Positions 63,940 through 64,000 of a stretch of 64,000 nucleotides of DNA are shown here, one piece after another. Numbering within the stretch: position 1 is the first letter of the stretch; the number at the start of each line of letters is the position of its first letter. The stretch comes from Deltaproteobacteria bacterium. GTDB taxonomy: Bacteria > Lernaellota > Lernaellaia > JACKCT01. The stretch spans positions 67,237 to 131,236 of the forward strand of contig JAOSJX010000027.1 in assembly GCA_027493875.1 (NCBI GenBank), given 5' to 3'. The translations under genes were made by a program, and so were the position numbers. Under the pieces are notes generated by a model. That model searched no databases. It was not told the DNA's origin and saw only the letters and a program-made list of their open reading frames with translations.

Positions 63940-64000
63940 TCAATCTTCGATTTCGATTTCGATCTCGCCGATCTCGTCGCCGGCGTTCGGCGGCGGCGCG
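63940..64000 (-). CDS. C-terminus of a gene entering from the right edge (partial)
   Basis: Minus-strand codons to the TGA at 63940-63942 read APPPNAGDEIGEIEIEIED. The acidic alternating end looks like a real C-terminus and converges with the VKOR-DsbA gene. Too short to identify. Confidence 0.4.
   Translation of the reverse strand, partial: APPPNAGDEIGEIEIEIED

Overview
The window is one high-GC, densely coded stretch of chromosome from a Gram-negative bacterium. Outer-membrane type lipoproteins, a MlaF-like ABC ATPase, a probable outer-membrane barrel, a Spy/CpxP-like chaperone with a CpxRA-like two-component pair, and MopE-like and Cys-rich repeat proteins all suggest a deltaproteobacterial or myxobacterial-grade lineage. 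The species cannot be named from the sequence. No rRNA, tRNA, CRISPR array, phage or plasmid backbone is visible. There is one toxin-antitoxin pair and there are two HUH (Y1) transposases.

The most striking theme is a set of secreted proteins with extreme poly-aspartate segments, in two mostly exclusive architectures. Class 1 (at 1, 6.0, 11.4, 18.4, 19.1, 20.3, 22.4, 35.7 and 41.4 kb) are lipoproteins: a type II signal peptide ending in a C-G-C-like motif, followed at once, or in the 35.7 kb case at some distance, by an Asp/Thr/Ala tether and then a folded domain. Class 2 (24.9-29.1, 32.0-35.4, 38.6, 51.1 and 60.8 kb) have a type I-like signal peptide, the domain, an Asp- or acid-rich segment, and an extreme C-terminus of the form G-x-C-C-G, C-C-G-C or C-G-C. 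Eight proteins of five unrelated families share this terminal Cys motif, so it looks like an undescribed C-terminal sorting or anchoring tag.

Layout. 0-2.1 kb: lipoprotein start, a small secreted protein, an unknown gene followed by a cluster of interspersed and tandem repeats. 2.1-7.5 kb: penicillin-acylase-family lipoprotein, an unknown anchored protein, a YHYH lipoprotein and a Spy-like protein. 7.6-11.4 kb: CpxR/CpxA-like pair with a candidate CpxR box facing the spy-like gene, then DUF6448, cupin and DUF3124 genes. 11.4-16.5 kb: an AT-richer accessory patch with a DUF1566 lipoprotein, two Y1 transposases, an HNH-like fragment, a DUF4145 protein and REP/REPIN elements. 16.6-24.6 kb: DUF1428, an acyltransferase/EEP/lipoprotein operon, and two tandem beta-helix lipoproteins. 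24.9-29.1 kb: three tandem trypsin-like proteases with Cys tails. 29.1-29.7 kb: toxin-antitoxin. 29.8-40.7 kb: metallophosphatase, two tandem DUF2334 proteins, membrane proteins, a doubly acidic tagged protein and a toroid protein. 40.8-46.2 kb: REP-interrupted small genes, a large repeat lipoprotein, OMP and MlaF. 46.3-51.0 kb: P1 peptidase, a sensor kinase lacking its His, an unknown lipoprotein and MtfA. 51-64 kb: tagged lamin-tail protein, DUF362, HDOD, a long GcvT-like fusion, repeat and FG-GAP proteins, a tagged propeller protein and a VKOR-DsbA fusion.

Roughly 25 genes need one or more single-base frame corrections, often at homopolymer runs and including conserved genes such as the MlaF-like ATPase. 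Restoring one base recovers exact family motifs or signal peptides. This is best read as uncorrected long-read error, not mass pseudogenisation. Coordinates given for those genes span the reconstructed gene.
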